Origin: CAZCBN01 sp964496975
GTDB lineage: Bacteria; Planctomycetota; Phycisphaerae; Phycisphaerales; UBA1924
Assembly: GCA_964496975.1 (NCBI GenBank)
Contig: CAZCBN010000041.1
Coordinates: 1-25,028, forward strand
Direction of reading: 5' to 3'
Length of the DNA stretch: 25,028 bases
In this document: piece by piece, positions 24,891-25,028 of the stretch
Layout of the letters: each line of letters begins with the position of its first letter
How positions within the stretch are numbered: position 1 is the first letter of the stretch
Made by a program: the position numbers and the translations under genes
The notes under the pieces: generated by a model
What the model saw: only the letters and a program-made list of their open reading frames with translations
What the model was told of the DNA's origin: nothing
Databases searched by the model: none

Positions 24891-25028
24891 TCAATAATCG
24901 AAGTCCTCATCCCCCCCGCCCGCCGGGGCCCCAGCCTTCTTCTTCTCCTTCAGCTCCACGATCGCGCACTCCGTCGTCAGCAGCAGACCCGCGATGCTCG
25001 CCGCGTTCTGCAGCGCCACGCGCTCCAC
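24891..25028 (-). CDS. groEL: GroEL chaperonin, C-terminal end (5' part outside window)
   Basis: The last 45 residues are visible. RVALQNAASIAGLLLTTECA and IVELKEKKK are the conserved end of GroEL's equatorial domain (the ALQNAASIAGLLLTTE stretch is nearly invariant). The tail is AGAPAGGGDEDFDY, lacking the Gly-Gly-Met repeats of the Escherichia coli protein; short acidic tails occur in other bacterial GroELs and in extra chaperonin copies. Reading continues past the window edge. GroEL folds cytoplasmic proteins in an ATP-driven double ring with GroES; no groES is in view. Confidence 0.95.
   Translation of the reverse strand: MERVALQNAASIAGLLLTTECAIVELKEKKKAGAPAGGGDEDFDY

Noticed and set aside
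1..25028. CRISPR arrays, tRNA/rRNA genes, transposases or phage genes
   Set aside because: No regularly spaced repeats, no recognisable tRNA or rRNA segments and no transposase or phage domains were seen on either strand.

Overview
The window is a very GC-rich bacterial chromosome segment that most resembles a planctomycete, probably of the Phycisphaerae. The grounds are a secreted protein ending in a PEP-CTERM-like sorting tail (PAP motif, hydrophobic stretch, four arginines), ABC-2 permeases with large extracytoplasmic insertions ending in FEGREVG, a metal-transport protein ending in a DtxR-like domain, and several hypothetical proteins of planctomycete style. The taxonomic call is inference. 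I found no tRNA, rRNA, CRISPR array, insertion sequence or phage gene, so this looks like core chromosome. A 10-base N gap at 6647-6656 interrupts one gene.

Layout. 1-411 (+): 3' end of a metal transporter/regulator. 14639-400 (-): a seven-gene same-strand block, in transcription order a polytopic SPFH (HflK-like) protein, HflC-like, a second HflK-like, an ABC ATPase, an ABC-2 permease (with the gap), a membrane-anchored helical-repeat protein and a giant MscK-type mechanosensitive channel. Several junctions are 4-base stop/start overlaps or carry clear Shine-Dalgarno sites. 14640-15592: about 950 bases without a credible gene. 15593-16951 (+): a second ABC-2 permease, divergent from the block and similar in sequence to the block's permease. 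17467-17051 (-): adrenodoxin-type ferredoxin. 17677-20777 (+): family 2 glycosyltransferase, LAB_N membrane protein, and two unknown proteins. 21236-24741 (-): glycine-zipper envelope protein, LON-domain protein, YhaM-like OB-fold/HD protein, PEP-CTERM protein and DUF3303 protein. 25028-24891 (-): 3' end of groEL, followed by a perfect hairpin.

How they may work together. The seven-gene block is the most distinctive part: three SPFH scaffold proteins, an ABC-2 transporter and an MscK-type channel suggest one envelope-associated assembly, perhaps a membrane microdomain that organises a transporter and a tension sensor. The glycosyltransferase/LAB_N pair resembles modules that load a sugar on a lipid carrier and move it across the membrane. 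Three single genes on the minus strand (LON, YhaM-like, DUF3303) share a TACGCT box 6-7 bases before the ATG and lack a Shine-Dalgarno site, which points to leaderless transcription. The YhaM-like protein has Gln in place of the His of its HD motif.
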